Positions 26,749 through 34,262 of a DNA stretch of 64,000 bases are shown here, in pieces. Below the pieces are notes generated by a model that saw nothing but the letters and a program-made list of their open reading frames with translations, had not been told where the DNA came from and ran no database searches. Location: positions 1 to 64,000 of the forward strand of contig JANYBN010000045.1 in NCBI GenBank assembly GCA_025360785.1, read 5' to 3'. Position 1 is the first letter of the stretch. Each line of letters begins with the position of its first letter. The position numbers were made by a program, and so were the translations under genes. The stretch comes from Geobacter sp. GTDB lineage: Bacteria; Desulfobacterota; Desulfuromonadia; Geobacterales; Pseudopelobacteraceae.

Positions 26749-26907
26749 TTATGCTTCTTCGACAACTGTTTCCGATTCATCAGCATCTTCTGTTGATTCG
26801 GTCCCGTCAGCATTTTGCTCACCTTTACGAGCCTTCTTTTCATCCTTCTTCTTCTGGCGATCCAGTTCCTTTTTGCGTTTTTCAAATGAATAATTCGGTT
26901 TAGCCAT
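26749..26907 (-). CDS. Small highly charged protein, function unknown
   Basis: A 52-residue protein starting MAKPNYSFEKRKKELDRQ, then Lys-rich (KKKDEKKARKGEQ), ending in an acidic tail (ESTEDADESETVVEEA). The basic half followed by an acidic half, with no hydrophobic core, suggests a disordered or nucleic-acid-associated protein. AAAGGAG stands eight bases before the ATG. I recall similar short MAKPNY proteins in related genomes, but no function is known to me. Confidence 0.7.
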   Translation of the reverse strand: MAKPNYSFEKRKKELDRQKKKDEKKARKGEQNADGTESTEDADESETVVEEA

Positions 26908-26971
26908 TTTCATTTCTCCTTTATTTCCAACTCTTGATTGGAGTTTATTTTCTCAGCACCTTCGGCCAGCC

Positions 26972-28615
26972 CTATCTGTATCTGAAAATATAATACGTTT
27001 CATCATGTTTTTCACCGAATATGTACGGCAGCGGCCCACGTGCCGCTGCATAATAGCCGGCTCCGGCGGACTGATTCATTACAGAAACAGTATCATTAAC
27101 CTTTAAAGTCATCTTATCAATCAGATCAACCCTGTTCATGTCAGGCATTCTTGTAAAACTGTTATTGGAAGGTATTACCAGGATATCCGAAGACTTCTTG
27201 TCAATATTGCTTTTCAAGTCATCAGGTCTAAATCCATGAAGCTGCATGTAGTACTGAAACCCCCAATGACCCTGAAACCATACTTCTCTGGAATCAGTTG
27301 ATCTGACACTGCTGATTCTGTTCGCTGCAATCCTGGCTGAGTCTGCATGATTTTTATCTCCCCATGCAACTAAAAGAGAAACTACCAGAGAAGGGATCAA
27401 TAAACCATACCGCAATAGCGAATATCGCAAAGGGACTGCTGCTCCCTTCAAACCCTTTGCAGCAAGAATACCGACAGCAGGAAGACAAGGCAAAAGATTT
27501 CGGCCGCTTATAGTCCAATTCAAGTATGCTGTAAAAATCAATGTTCCTGCGATCCAAAGAAACAAAAGAATGGTTTCAGCGGGTCGATCCAAGATCACGT
27601 CATGAAGAACAAGGGCAACAATTCCTATCCCGACTGCAGCAAACAGCGCAGAGTGGAGCAATAGCAGCCATTGGAAACCATCCTGCCCCCACAGCAAGCG
27701 ACCGGCATATTCACCCTGAATGAATATCAATAATGCATTAGTCAGGAATATTACAGAACCGGCAAATACAGCTTTCTTCTTATAAATGAGCGGCAAGGTG
27801 AATAACAGCGAGATCATGCCTCCACCGGCAAAGACAAGGCATATGAACCCCTGTTCAAAAAAGCTGAATCTGCCGCCTTTGCTGACAGCAGAGAATCTGA
27901 CTGCATCTAGCAGCAGGCCTTCACCGTATAGTCCGGTGGTCCATAACTGGTATAAGCCGGCGATAACAATTGGTACAAGCAGGTATGGAAGACAGATTTT
28001 AAGGTTTTCTCGTTTAATGCATAAATAAACAGCAAGTAGCGGGACGAGACAAATACCGAAATATTTTGTAAAAAAAGAGACGGAGATCAGCAATACTGAA
28101 GCAGCAAGAAAGATATGGCTGGCTGTACGTGCTCCCCTGATCCAGAAAAAAACAGCCCACACCCAGGTCGCCGCCATAAGGATATCACCCATCAAAGCTG
28201 TGGCAGACATCATAAAAATCGGGGTACCAAGGGTGATCAACGATGCATATAAAGGGTCAGCATCCAGCTCTCTTGCCAGACGATAGGTACCTAACAACAG
28301 AAAGACAGCAATTGCTGCAACGAGTAGATGAAGACAGATTTCATTCCAGTTACATAAAACACCCGCCAGGGCAAGCAGATATGACATCCCCGGAGGGTTT
28401 TTAATAATTGCCGAAGCAGGGAGTTCAACTCCCCAGTCCCAGTTGATCCTGTATCCGTAGAAATCCAATGGAGAAATAACGATATTCTTGGCAGTCAGAA
28501 CATACAGGGTATCATCAATGTGCAGTGGCTTGCCGACAAATGGAAGAAGGCAAATCAGGCAAACGAGACTCAGGATCACCATTTGCCGGTTGTCGGAGTT
28601 ATTATACGGCCTCAA
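26972..28615 (-). CDS. GT39-like membrane glycosyltransferase
   Basis: A 547-residue protein with about eleven hydrophobic segments and a C-terminal periplasmic domain. LHIDDTLYVLTAKN near residue 35 places an Asp pair in the first periplasmic loop, as in PMT/ArnT-type GT-C enzymes that use polyprenyl-phosphate sugars. KNPPGMSYLLAL follows, as in the family. The start is a TTG at 28615 with GAGG before it; a later ATG is possible. The sugar and acceptor are unknown. It stands alone between the charged small protein and an ABC-F gene. Confidence 0.75.
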   Translation of the reverse strand: MRPYNNSDNRQMVILSLVCLICLLPFVGKPLHIDDTLYVLTAKNIVISPLDFYGYRINWDWGVELPASAIIKNPPGMSYLLALAGVLCNWNEICLHLLVAAIAVFLLLGTYRLARELDADPLYASLITLGTPIFMMSATALMGDILMAATWVWAVFFWIRGARTASHIFLAASVLLISVSFFTKYFGICLVPLLAVYLCIKRENLKICLPYLLVPIVIAGLYQLWTTGLYGEGLLLDAVRFSAVSKGGRFSFFEQGFICLVFAGGGMISLLFTLPLIYKKKAVFAGSVIFLTNALLIFIQGEYAGRLLWGQDGFQWLLLLHSALFAAVGIGIVALVLHDVILDRPAETILLFLWIAGTLIFTAYLNWTISGRNLLPCLPAVGILAAKGLKGAAVPLRYSLLRYGLLIPSLVVSLLVAWGDKNHADSARIAANRISSVRSTDSREVWFQGHWGFQYYMQLHGFRPDDLKSNIDKKSSDILVIPSNNSFTRMPDMNRVDLIDKMTLKVNDTVSVMNQSAGAGYYAAARGPLPYIFGEKHDETYYIFRYR

Positions 28616-28669
28616 AACTGCGCCTCAATGAAAAGTAAATAAATTATTTCTTTCAGGCGGAAACTCCTA

Positions 28670-30298
28670 TTAAATCACCTTGCTTTGGATTTTAGACAGG
28701 TAATAATCATAGGTACCTTCATACACCCGCATCTCACCGTGATCAACCTCAAAAACGCGATCAACAAGTAATCGCAGAAAATGTCGGTCGTGGCTAACCA
28801 AAACAATGGTCCCACCGAAGTTTTTAAGGGTTTCCAGAAGCATCTCACGTGAGCGAATATCGAGATGGTTGGTCGGTTCGTCCAGTATCAGCAAATTGAC
28901 CGGGCGAGCGAGAATAGTAGCCAGCACTACCCTGCTCTTCTCGCCACCCGAGAGGTTTTCGATCCGTTTCTCCACCGTGTCACCAGAAAAGAGGAAGGCG
29001 CCAAGAAGGTTACGGATCATGCCGATCGTAGCAAGCGGCATATAATCCTGCATGGTCTCAAAAATGGTTTTCCTGGGATCAAGCAATTCCATGGCATGCT
29101 GGCTAAAGTAGCCGATCTCGACATTGGCTCCGATGTTCATGCTTCCGGTTGTAGGTTCAGTCTGACTCGCCATAATCTTGAGAAATGTCGACTTACCGGC
29201 GCCATTAACTCCAACGACAGCGATCTTGTTGAGGCGTTTGACCATGCCGGTAACACCGTGAAAAACTGGTTTCTCCTGTCCATCCGGCGTCATCCAAACT
29301 TTGCCAAGACCTTCAAATGCGGCAACATCATCGCCGCTGCGAGGTGGATCAGCAAAACCGAACCGTACTGTGCGCTCTTCAGCAGGGATTTCGATCCGCT
29401 CAATCTTTTCAAGCTTCTTAACCCGTGACTGAACCTGTGCTGCATGGGAAGCACGGGCGGCAAAGCGGGCAATAAACTCCTCTTCCTTTGCCAGCATATC
29501 CTGTTGCCGCTTATGTGAAGCTATCAGCTGTTCCAGCCTGATATCCCGTTCACGTTCATAGAAATCATAATTCCCACCGTATGTCGTTACCGTAGTATTG
29601 GCAACCTCAATAACCCTGGTCACGACCCGGTTCATAAAGTCACGGTCATGACTCGTCATCAGTAGCGACCCTTTAAATTCACTGGAAAGCCACTCCTCCA
29701 GCCAGATGATCGATTCAACATCAAGGTGGTTTGTCGGTTCATCAAGAAGCAGCACATCCGGCTTGAGGGTCAGGATACTTGCAAGGGCGATGCGCATTTT
29801 CCAGCCACCGCTGAATGATTCAACCGGATGATTGTAGCGGTCCGGGCCGATCCCGAGACCGGTCAGAACCGCCTGAGCTCGTGAGTCGAGATCATACCCC
29901 TCCATATGTTCAAATTCTTCGACAGCATTACCATAACGCTCCAGAAGTGCCGTCATTTCATCATCGGACTGCGGCTCGCACATGGCAGCCTCCATCTCCT
30001 TCATCTCCGCTGCCAGCCGCACGGTCGGGCCACAGGTGGCCATAACCTCTTCCAGTGCAGAGCGGCCGGACATTTCACCGACATCCTGAGAAAAATAGCC
30101 GACCGTAGTCTTTTTTGGAAGAATAACCTCGCCCGAATCAGGCTCTTCCTGTCCGGCTATGATGCGAAAAACTGTTGTTTTACCGGCTCCGTTAGGACCA
30201 ACCAGTCCGGTATGTGTTCCAGGCAGAATCTGACAGGATGCATCCTTAAATAGAATCTGTGAACCGTGCTGTTTTGATATGTTTGACAATTGAACCAT
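28670..30298 (-). CDS. ABC-F family ATPase (translation-associated)
   Basis: A 542-residue soluble protein with two ATPase domains and no membrane part. NBD1 has GPNGAGKTTV and FSGGWKMRIALASIL with LLLDEPTNHLDVES; NBD2 has GVNGAGKSTF and LSGGEKSRVVLATIL with LILDEPTNHLDI. The charged linker between them (near residues 245-315, with ARASHAAQVQSRVKK) is the P-site tRNA interaction motif region of ABC-F proteins, which act on stalled or antibiotic-bound ribosomes. All catalytic motifs are intact in both halves. The subgroup is unclear. It follows a small unknown gene 54 nt upstream, and both share the leader hairpin at 30803-30836. Confidence 0.92.
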   Translation of the reverse strand: MVQLSNISKQHGSQILFKDASCQILPGTHTGLVGPNGAGKTTVFRIIAGQEEPDSGEVILPKKTTVGYFSQDVGEMSGRSALEEVMATCGPTVRLAAEMKEMEAAMCEPQSDDEMTALLERYGNAVEEFEHMEGYDLDSRAQAVLTGLGIGPDRYNHPVESFSGGWKMRIALASILTLKPDVLLLDEPTNHLDVESIIWLEEWLSSEFKGSLLMTSHDRDFMNRVVTRVIEVANTTVTTYGGNYDFYERERDIRLEQLIASHKRQQDMLAKEEEFIARFAARASHAAQVQSRVKKLEKIERIEIPAEERTVRFGFADPPRSGDDVAAFEGLGKVWMTPDGQEKPVFHGVTGMVKRLNKIAVVGVNGAGKSTFLKIMASQTEPTTGSMNIGANVEIGYFSQHAMELLDPRKTIFETMQDYMPLATIGMIRNLLGAFLFSGDTVEKRIENLSGGEKSRVVLATILARPVNLLILDEPTNHLDIRSREMLLETLKNFGGTIVLVSHDRHFLRLLVDRVFEVDHGEMRVYEGTYDYYLSKIQSKVI

Positions 30299-30352
30299 TT
30301 CGCAAACTCCCTGATTTTCTGATGCTAATAAGTTATGTAATATCCATGCGGC

Positions 30353-30790
30353 TTATCCGAGCTGCACCAGCCACACATATGGCACCATGCCGTAATTCCA
30401 TCCGAGACAGAGCCGCCTGTAACCAGAGAAAAGCAGCCCATCCCCACGGCTGCAGAGGATTATCGGAGCCTTGAGATCCAGTGAACCTGAACTTTGAAGT
30501 GCATCCTCCATCCGTGAGTAGTTCTTCCGGTAGCCCCGCTTGGCCCGGGCAAGATATATCTGATATTCGTCATAGCTGTGATATGAAAGTGCAACCGGTA
30601 TTTCAGCAATTGACGAAGAGCGGGGATAGGGAACCAGCACACCACTGTCAAACCTGGAAACTATCTGTTCCCAAGTGACACCATGAGTTAGATACCATTC
30701 CTGTTTGGCCGGGTGATTGAAATACTCCCAGCGTTCCTCTTCGAAATCAGGCTTCAACCATGAAATTGTAAGTGTTGAAGGAGAATTCAT
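30353..30790 (-). CDS. Hypothetical protein upstream of the ABC-F gene
   Basis: A 145-residue soluble protein, not recognised. It is rich in Trp and Tyr (WLKPDFEEERWEYF, SYHSYDEYQIYLARAKRGYR) and ends ILCSRGDGLLFSGYRRLCLG then WNYGMVPYVWLVQLG. The ending, with a substrate list, a GYRRL and a PYVWL strand, is faintly like ParB/sulfiredoxin-type folds, but I would not assign it. AAGGA precedes the ATG. It is the first gene after a leader hairpin, and the ABC-F ATPase follows. Confidence 0.65.
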   Translation of the reverse strand: MNSPSTLTISWLKPDFEEERWEYFNHPAKQEWYLTHGVTWEQIVSRFDSGVLVPYPRSSSIAEIPVALSYHSYDEYQIYLARAKRGYRKNYSRMEDALQSSGSLDLKAPIILCSRGDGLLFSGYRRLCLGWNYGMVPYVWLVQLG

Positions 30791-30802
30791 ATTATCCTAA
30801 GG

Positions 30803-30836
30803 AATAAAAAACCACAGGGCGTGTATCCCTGTGGTT
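30803..30836 (-). terminator. Leader hairpin with T-run before the hypothetical-ABC-F unit
   Basis: On the minus strand AACCACAGGG (30836-30827), a 7-nt loop and CCCTGTGGTT (30819-30810) run into TTTTATTCCTT. The hairpin begins 13 nt after the -10 hexamer at 30850-30855 and ends about 13 nt before the next start codon. It can also end transcripts of the binding-protein gene at 30910. It closely matches the hairpin at 34000-34032. Confidence 0.75.
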
Positions 30837-30849
30837 TATATGCGCTTGT

Positions 30850-30878
30850 AATATAGCACTACAGCTGCCTACCGGCAA
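30850..30878 (-). promoter_or_regulatory. Promoter before the leader hairpin
   Basis: TTGCCG (30878-30873), a 17-nt spacer and TATATT (30855-30850). The expected start is about 30843, six to seven nt before the hairpin. Confidence 0.5.
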
Positions 30879-30909
30879 CAATTTTCAGAGTAGCCGCTTT
30901 TAAGCAGGC

Positions 30910-32199
30910 CTATTTCGAGTTCTCGTATTCCTCTAGTTCCGGCTTCATATTGACTACTTCACGGATCTCAATCCACTCCTTATGATCTACCGCAGCTTCA
31001 TCGCCGGCCATTGTGGCAATAATATCAAAATAATCCATCTGGTATTTGCTTTTCTTTACTTCTGCCGCAGGCTTTACCTTGACCGCGTAAACGGTTTGGA
31101 CTGACTGATGGTCGAATTTACGCCAATACTGTTCATCCTTCAAACCGACATACTTCCGGCCCTCCAGCGCGTTTATGACAGCCTTGGTATCGAATGTTTT
31201 TGCCTGTTCAACTGCTGCTTTGTACTCATGCAGTATTACATAGGCCGAAGCTCCGGATGTTGTGGGATAGCGTTTGAAGCGTTCCTCGAATTTTTTTACG
31301 AATGCAATTCCCCTAGGATAATTGTATTTGAACGGTACGCTCCACATCCATGGGGTCGCCCCTATTATTCCTTCCATCGCCTCCGGACCAGCCCCCTGCG
31401 CCATATCTTCATTCATCTGTGGAACTATGATTTGCATCCTGTTCTTAAGTCCCATCTCGTCGGCCTGCTTAACGGCAATTTCCATATCGCGCCCGAACAG
31501 CGACAACACGAGAACATCAGCCCCCTTGTCTTTGGCCTCATGCAATGCCGTTTTGAAATCCTTGGCTCCCAACTCGGTAAGGACTTCCGGATATTTCACA
31601 GTATCTTTGGTATTGGTAAAAGAGCGTAATACCGACTCGGTTGTCCAGCCCCAGGTATAATTTGCCGTAATGTAGAAATAATTCCGGCCTTTGAAATTCT
31701 TGTTAAGATAATCGGCCATAACTTTACCGGCAGCAAAAGCATCGAAGCATTCGCGGAAAATATGGCGGTGACCGTATTCACCTGTAGTTTCAGTTGAGTA
31801 TGAGAGTGTTGCGAAAAACAATTTGTCTTTCTGCAGCGCCACTTCACCTGCCGCAATGGCAACCGCACTTGAAGAGCCGCCCAGAATCATGGGAACTCCC
31901 TCAACATCGTATAGCTCAGTGGCAGTTCCTCTTGCAATCTTGGCATTTGACTTGGTGTCGCGCAGTACCAGCTGAACTTTTTTCCCCAGAATACCTCCGG
32001 AGGAATTAATTTCTTCGACCGCAATTTCGGCGGCCCGTTTCTGATCCAGCCCCTGTTTTGCATAAGGCCCGGTCTCAGGATAATTAAGCCCGATCTTAAC
32101 GACCCCCGAATCATTCGCAGCTGAATCAGTTATAAAACCAAATATCAAAAAAGAGAGCAGACAACCGATTGTCCTTATTTTGCAAAAGCTACAATTCAC
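30910..32199 (-). CDS. Orphan LIV-type periplasmic substrate-binding protein
   Basis: A 429-residue ABC-transport binding protein with a signal segment (CLLSFLIFGFITDSAA, after a Cys-containing N-terminus) and a type I periplasmic fold (VVKIGLNYPETGPYAKQGLD, MILGGSSSAVAIAAGEVALQ). It is distant from the livK pair at 10-12 kb. The start is a GTG at 32199 with GGGG at eight bases. No permease or ATPase lies next to it, so it either uses a transporter elsewhere or acts as a sensor. The ligand is unknown; related proteins are annotated for amino acids, amides or urea. Confidence 0.85.
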   Translation of the reverse strand: MNCSFCKIRTIGCLLSFLIFGFITDSAANDSGVVKIGLNYPETGPYAKQGLDQKRAAEIAVEEINSSGGILGKKVQLVLRDTKSNAKIARGTATELYDVEGVPMILGGSSSAVAIAAGEVALQKDKLFFATLSYSTETTGEYGHRHIFRECFDAFAAGKVMADYLNKNFKGRNYFYITANYTWGWTTESVLRSFTNTKDTVKYPEVLTELGAKDFKTALHEAKDKGADVLVLSLFGRDMEIAVKQADEMGLKNRMQIIVPQMNEDMAQGAGPEAMEGIIGATPWMWSVPFKYNYPRGIAFVKKFEERFKRYPTTSGASAYVILHEYKAAVEQAKTFDTKAVINALEGRKYVGLKDEQYWRKFDHQSVQTVYAVKVKPAAEVKKSKYQMDYFDIIATMAGDEAAVDHKEWIEIREVVNMKPELEEYENSK

Positions 32200-32275
32200 T
32201 TTAATATCCCCCTGTTACGAGATTATAAATAATAATACGTCATTTTATAACACAGTATTCACTTAAAAAATAGTA

Positions 32276-32305
32276 CAAAAAAAGGGCGTTCCTTGCGGAC
32301 GCCCT
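32276..32305 (-). terminator. Terminator after the YbiT-like ABC-F gene
   Basis: On the minus strand AGGGCGTCCGCAAGGAACGCCCT forms a hairpin of about 7-9 bp followed by seven T residues. It ends the gene whose stop is at 32337. Confidence 0.8.
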
Positions 32306-32336
32306 ACTTCATAATAGAACAACAAAAACGATTCTG

Positions 32337-33974
32337 TTACAAACTCAGATCGGCATGGCCATGGTACAGTTCATCTCGCTCCCGCGACACGTCGGCACTC
32401 TCCAGGTACTCTTCAAAATTCATTGTACGGTCAATTACGCCCCCAGGTGTGATCTCGATAATCCGGTTTGCAACGGTTGAGACAAATTCATGGTCGTGCG
32501 ATGCAAACAGAATCACCTCACTGAATGCGATCAACCCGTCATTAAGGGCAGTGATCGATTCCAGGTCCAGGTGGTTGGTCGGTTCATCAAGGATAATAAC
32601 ATTTGCTGCGGTCAACATCATGCGTGACAGCATGCAGCGAACCTTTTCGCCTCCGGAAAGGACAGTGGTCTTTTTCAGAGCTTCTTCACCCGAGAAAAGC
32701 ATCCGGCCCAGGAAGCCGCGGGCAAATGTTTCACCCTCAGTGGGAGGTGAATACTGCCCCAGCCACTCAATAAGGGTCATCTCGCGTTCAAAGTATTGAC
32801 TGTTCTCTTTGGGGAAATAGGCACTGGTAATGGTAATGCCCCAGCGAAAACTACCGCTGTCCGGTTCCATTTCACCGGCCAGAATTTGAAAAAGTGTTGT
32901 GCGAGCAAGTGAGTTAGCTCCTACAAAAGCGATTTTATCGTCCTTGCGCACGATCAGGTCGAAATTATTAAGTACCTTGACCCCATCAATCTCTTTAGTC
33001 AGTCCCTGAATTTCGAGAATGATGTCACCGCAAGCTCTCTCCGGCTTGAAGACTACGTGAGGGTATTTCCTTGATGAGGTCGGCATATCCTCAAGAGTAA
33101 GTTTATCGAGCAGTTTCCTGCGTGACGTAGCCTGCTTTGCCTTGGATGCATTGGAACTAAAGCGCTGGATAAACGCTTTAAGTTCATCGGCTCTTTCAGA
33201 CACTTTGCGATTTTCATTCTGCTTCTGCTTTAAGTTCAACTGGCTGGCATGGTACCAGAAATCATAATTGCCGACATAAATCTGGATCCTTCCGAAATCG
33301 ATATCAGCAGTATGCGTACAGACCTGATTCAGAAAATGACGGTCATGTGACACGACGATAACCGTATTGGGAAACCTGAACAGGAACTCTTCCAACCAGT
33401 TTATGGACTTCAGATCCAGGTTGTTAGTGGGTTCGTCCAGCAGAAGCACATCAGGATTACCGAACAGGGCCTGAGCCAGCAGCACACGCACCTTGTCACC
33501 CGCCTCAAGCTCTTTCATCTGCTTCGTGCGCAACTCTTCAGGTATGCCGAGTCCGCTCAGAAGCACGGCAGCCTCAGATTCCACTTCATAGCCGTTCATT
33601 TCAGCGAACTCACTCTCAAGTTCAGCGGAACGCACGCCGTCCGCTTCGGTAAATTCAGCTTTGGAGTAAATCGCCTCACGCGCGGTCATGACATCGTACA
33701 ACCGTCTGTGCCCCATAATGACCGTATTGAATACGGTTTCCTCGTCAAAGGCGAACTGATCCTGACGGAGAACGGCAATTCGTTCGCGTGGACCGACTAT
33801 GATTTCACCCTTGTCGGCATCCAGCTCTCCGGCAAGTATTTTAAGAAAGGTAGATTTCCCCGCTCCGTTCGCACCGATCAAACCATAGCAGTTTCCGGGG
33901 GTGAACTTGATATTGACGTCCTTGAAAAGTACTCGTTTGCCGTAAGACAGGGTGATGTTTGATGCTGCAATCAT
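32337..33974 (-). CDS. YbiT-like ABC-F ATPase with a changed second Walker A
   Basis: A 545-residue two-domain ABC-F protein close to YbiT. NBD1 has GANGAGKSTFLKIL and Walker B VLLLDEPTNNLDL, but its signature reads LEAGDKVRVLLAQAL instead of LSGGQ, as in YbiT-type proteins. NBD2 Walker A reads GANSLARTT, with Arg (codon CGC) where the catalytic Lys is expected; its signature LSGGEKVRCML and Walker B VIILDEPTNHLDLES are normal. The linker (SSNASKAKQATSRRK) is the ribosome-facing region. ATP turnover at one site is probably impaired or specialised. It is expressed from a promoter with a leader hairpin. Confidence 0.92.
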   Translation of the reverse strand: MIAASNITLSYGKRVLFKDVNIKFTPGNCYGLIGANGAGKSTFLKILAGELDADKGEIIVGPRERIAVLRQDQFAFDEETVFNTVIMGHRRLYDVMTAREAIYSKAEFTEADGVRSAELESEFAEMNGYEVESEAAVLLSGLGIPEELRTKQMKELEAGDKVRVLLAQALFGNPDVLLLDEPTNNLDLKSINWLEEFLFRFPNTVIVVSHDRHFLNQVCTHTADIDFGRIQIYVGNYDFWYHASQLNLKQKQNENRKVSERADELKAFIQRFSSNASKAKQATSRRKLLDKLTLEDMPTSSRKYPHVVFKPERACGDIILEIQGLTKEIDGVKVLNNFDLIVRKDDKIAFVGANSLARTTLFQILAGEMEPDSGSFRWGITITSAYFPKENSQYFEREMTLIEWLGQYSPPTEGETFARGFLGRMLFSGEEALKKTTVLSGGEKVRCMLSRMMLTAANVIILDEPTNHLDLESITALNDGLIAFSEVILFASHDHEFVSTVANRIIEITPGGVIDRTMNFEEYLESADVSRERDELYHGHADLSL

Positions 33975-33999
33975 GCTTTGATGCTCCTCGTAAAGAAAT

Positions 34000-34032
34000 A
34001 AAAAACCACAGGCTATGGTGAGCTCTGTGGTT
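34000..34032 (-). terminator. Leader hairpin with T-run before the YbiT-like ABC-F gene
   Basis: On the minus strand AACCACAG (34032-34025), a 13-nt loop and CTGTGGTT (34011-34004) run into TTTTATTTCTTT, then GAGGAG and the ATG at 33974. The hairpin starts 13 nt after the -10 hexamer. The next gene upstream is divergent, so there is no same-strand transcript to end. This fits a leader attenuator. Confidence 0.7.
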
Positions 34033-34045
34033 CACGAACGAGACG

Positions 34046-34075
34046 AGAATATCACATTATTTGGCTTTGGGGCAA
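34046..34075 (-). promoter_or_regulatory. Promoter of the YbiT-like ABC-F gene
   Basis: TTGCCC (34075-34070), an 18-nt spacer and TATTCT (34051-34046), giving a start near 34039. Confidence 0.5.
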
Positions 34076-34130
34076 TACATTTCGGTTTATACCGGTACAA
34101 AACCGGTCAATCCCCATATTCTCCATCACA

Positions 34131-34160
34131 TTGACTTTTCATCGGTCCTGGTGCTATTCA
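34131..34160 (+). promoter_or_regulatory. Possible promoter of hpnN
   Basis: TTGACT (34131-34136), an 18-nt spacer and TATTCA (34155-34160), about 100 nt before the hpnN start. Confidence 0.4.
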
Positions 34161-34262
34161 GGACATGCAGATCATCCAGCCATGACAAACAGGATAGTTG
34201 TGTTACGCGGTCTATGTCTGCATTAACACTCAGAAACAGTTCAAACATTCCAAGGAGTCACC

